NCBI GenBank assembly: GCA_963693285.1 | Contig: OY848928.1 | Span: 4,679,827-4,743,826, forward strand | Direction: 5' to 3' | From: Xestospongia muta | Taxonomy: Eukaryota > Porifera > Demospongiae > Haplosclerida > Petrosiidae | Length of the DNA: 64,000 bases | Shown here: one piece after another, positions 61,978-64,000 of the stretch | Layout of the letters: each line of letters opens with the position of its first letter | How positions within the stretch are numbered: position 1 is the stretch's first letter | The notes under the pieces: generated by a model | What the model saw: only the letters and a program-made list of their open reading frames with translations | Told to the model about the DNA's origin: nothing | Databases searched by the model: none | Position numbers and translations under genes: made by a program

Positions 61978-64000
61978 CTACATAAATGGTGTATCAAATC
62001 TAGTCTCTGCTTTAGTGTTATTTTTGTTGGGTATTATTAGTGTCTCTCGTTTCATCATCACTTTTAAAGAGATACTTGAGGTTGAGGCAAAAGGGGATGC
62101 TCCAGATACTGTCAAGGGGTTTTCCTCATTAATAGGAATATCAGGGGGTCCTCGAAGTTTTTTAAATATCTTCATGAGTTTTGTAATTGGTTGTTGCAAG
62201 CGATGCTTTAACAAACGATCCCAAACATGATAGAGAATAATGCCACAAAATACTACGTATACCATTAAAAATAAAATGTAAGTATATTTCACAGTATTCA
62301 GATGTGCCACAAGCAATAAGTTGAGGATAAAAAACACTTCAAGAAGAACCAAAAGAAAGCGACGATAAATTCCTCTCAAAAGAAAATATGTGAATAGGAT
62401 AACAACTAGAATAGTTATTAACACATTCAAGCTTATGACAGCTTTATTATTTTGAGACACAACCAGTGCTAAAACAATTCGAACAAGTAGTAAAAATCCA
62501 GTCCAAAAACGACATTTGTCCTTATATGGACCTCCATATGCATCAAAGAAGGGCTTCATATATGTTAAGAACTTTTGACAGCACATATATTTTGATAGAG
62601 GTCCTTCAAATAATGGTATAGCAATGAGAAAACAGGTGTAGGGAACAATTAATAAAATGAGTACAGCCACTGAGAACAGAAACAATGGTAGATGACATCC
62701 TTCCAGATATCGGACAGTTGCATCAATGTACCACACTTTGCTCACACTTGCAACATTAGTCTCATCACTGCATTGAATAGGGTTGACGTGGAGGGCCTGG
62801 AAAACAGTTCGTATTAATTTGGTATAGGAGAGTAAGATCATAGTGGCTAGGACTGGAACTACATGTGTTCCCACAAGTCGAACTACTTTGTTGGAATATC
62901 GTGCCATTATTATGATAAGTATTAGGAGAAACCAAACATAGGCTGGAAAAATAAACTGTAGCCATGTCTTACTACAGGAATCCATACCATTATAGAAACA
63001 AGTCTCAATACCCAGATCTAGATTGATCCAGGAAATCAAATATGGAATATATAAAAACCTAGAAGTGTTAGGAAAGAGAACTGGTTCGTACAATTTGACA
63101 ACATTAGCATAGAATATGAGACCATTGATGGTACCTATGGACACAGTTAAGTTTAAAGCAATGAGGAAAGCTACCAGTGCTATACCAACTAGAGCAAATG
63201 GAATGATAAGAGCTAAGTAGTCATTAGTACATTGTCCACATTGATTGGAACCTAACATGAGACTGAGTCCTTCAGCACATTGTCCACAGAGAAGTCCAGA
63301 TCGATTGAGAGCACATTGTGGGTTAGGTGAGGTGATTGTAAATTGAATTCTCCTTTGATTGCAATAATCAAAAGGACAGTTTTGATGAACAATTAGACAA
63401 TCAGAGTTATTTTCATAACCAATCCATAAATTGCCATCCCTTGTTATAACTTGAGTGTTAATATCACATGATATTGGAGAAATTGTTAACTCAGATCTGC
63501 AAACACAAGTTCCATTTTTCAGATCCAATGGAAAACCAATTGGACAGGAGTCAATATATATTTCAATAATCTTAGCCAAGTTATTGTAGAAAGGCTCAAT
63601 TGGACTCTCAATTCCAAGTGTGGCATAAACTTTTGTTGCACGCACTGAAGTATCATTTACTTTCAAAACATAGGCAACATTTGTACAAGTTGCATTTAGT
63701 GTGTGATACACGGTAGGGACATTAGATGAAGTCAGTTGTATTATACCTTCTGCTAAGCCATTCAATGAACCAACAGTAACTAATGATATATTGATGGTGA
63801 TTCCAGGTATCGCAGTTGTATTGACGTACTTAATAGAACAATTGGGAGCGTTTGATTGACAAAAACAAACTTGTATAGGATCAGATGACACTAGGTCTAC
63901 TGATGGACCTGTTTGTTGACTGTAATTAAACAATTCACTAAAGTAATGGTTGCCTACACAGTATTCAATGTTAGCTCCATATAACACATCACCTGATATG
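61978..64000 (-). CDS. Receptor-like protein gene G, 5' part outside the window
   Basis: The open frame continues through the window edge (SGDVLYGAN at 64000), so the signal peptide and most of the beta-helix are not visible; 673 codons plus stop are seen. Present are CFCQSNAPNCS, CPIGFPLDLKNGTCVC, CPFDYC, Cys-rich CALNRSGLLCGQCAEG, about eight membrane segments (NGLIFYAN, LNLDLGIETCFYNGM, LLSYTKLIRTVFQ) and a distinct tail ending TRFDTPFM. The tail has MMKRETLI in place of RRRESLL. It is intact, unlike the G relics in units 1 and 2. The segment FSVAVLILLIVPY is closer to D1 than to D2/F. Confidence 0.9.
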   Translation of the reverse strand, partial: ISGDVLYGANIEYCVGNHYFSELFNYSQQTGPSVDLVSSDPIQVCFCQSNAPNCSIKYVNTTAIPGITINISLVTVGSLNGLAEGIIQLTSSNVPTVYHTLNATCTNVAYVLKVNDTSVRATKVYATLGIESPIEPFYNNLAKIIEIYIDSCPIGFPLDLKNGTCVCRSELTISPISCDINTQVITRDGNLWIGYENNSDCLIVHQNCPFDYCNQRRIQFTITSPNPQCALNRSGLLCGQCAEGLSLMLGSNQCGQCTNDYLALIIPFALVGIALVAFLIALNLTVSIGTINGLIFYANVVKLYEPVLFPNTSRFLYIPYLISWINLDLGIETCFYNGMDSCSKTWLQFIFPAYVWFLLILIIIMARYSNKVVRLVGTHVVPVLATMILLSYTKLIRTVFQALHVNPIQCSDETNVASVSKVWYIDATVRYLEGCHLPLFLFSVAVLILLIVPYTCFLIAIPLFEGPLSKYMCCQKFLTYMKPFFDAYGGPYKDKCRFWTGFLLLVRIVLALVVSQNNKAVISLNVLITILVVILFTYFLLRGIYRRFLLVLLEVFFILNLLLVAHLNTVKYTYILFLMVYVVFCGIILYHVWDRLLKHRLQQPITKLMKIFKKLRGPPDIPINEENPLTVSGASPFASTSSISLKVMMKRETLIIPNKNNTKAETRFDTPFM

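Noticed and set aside
33369..64000. Calling the receptor family adhesion GPCRs
   Set aside because: There is no recognisable GPS/GAIN cleavage motif. The hydrophobic segments number about eight with spacing unlike the seven-helix family, and no GPCR signature such as DRY was found.

Overview
This is a eukaryotic, AT-rich and gene-dense stretch with very short introns (often about 50 bases) and short intergenic gaps. Every conserved gene has animal orthologues (ZMYND8, TRAM, CLK, MRPL53, EFHC1, p38 MAPK). The compact layout together with a locally expanded family of beta-helix/multi-pass membrane proteins suggests an early-branching animal, most likely a demosponge of the Amphimedon type. The organism is an inference; the genes are read directly.

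Layout. Positions 1-8.2 kb hold a head-to-head pair (A minus, B plus) of large single-exon genes for cell-surface proteins: signal peptide, long beta-helix-like ectodomain, Cys-rich juxtamembrane module, about eight membrane segments, cytoplasmic tail. Positions 8.6-33.1 kb are a housekeeping block whose exon structures could be traced and whose reading phases all close: ZMYND8 (minus, 13 exons), TRAM (plus, 10), CLK/LAMMER kinase (minus, 10), MRPL53 (plus, 3), EFHC1 (minus, 11) and p38 MAPK (plus, 5). Neighbours alternate strand, giving divergent shared promoters and convergent 3' ends. The EFHC1/p38 gap carries a perfect RFX X-box beside the ciliary gene EFHC1.

Positions 33.3-64 kb are an array, all on the minus strand, of further members of the A/B family: intact C, D1, D2, F and the 3' part of G, interleaved with pseudogenes E1, E2, E3, relics of G, and two chimeric fragments. 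The array contains an 8.70 kb tandem segmental duplication. The chimeric fragments (tail of one paralogue joined to the N-terminus of C) sit exactly where duplication junctions are expected. Paralogues share variants in patches, as gene conversion would produce, while ectodomains differ more than the membrane/tail half.

The most interesting system here is this receptor-like family: a rapidly duplicating, converting set of membrane proteins with chlamydial-Pmp-like GGGI/FxNN repeats outside and a conserved basophilic kinase site in the tail. A role in recognition (self/non-self or microbes) is a hypothesis only.
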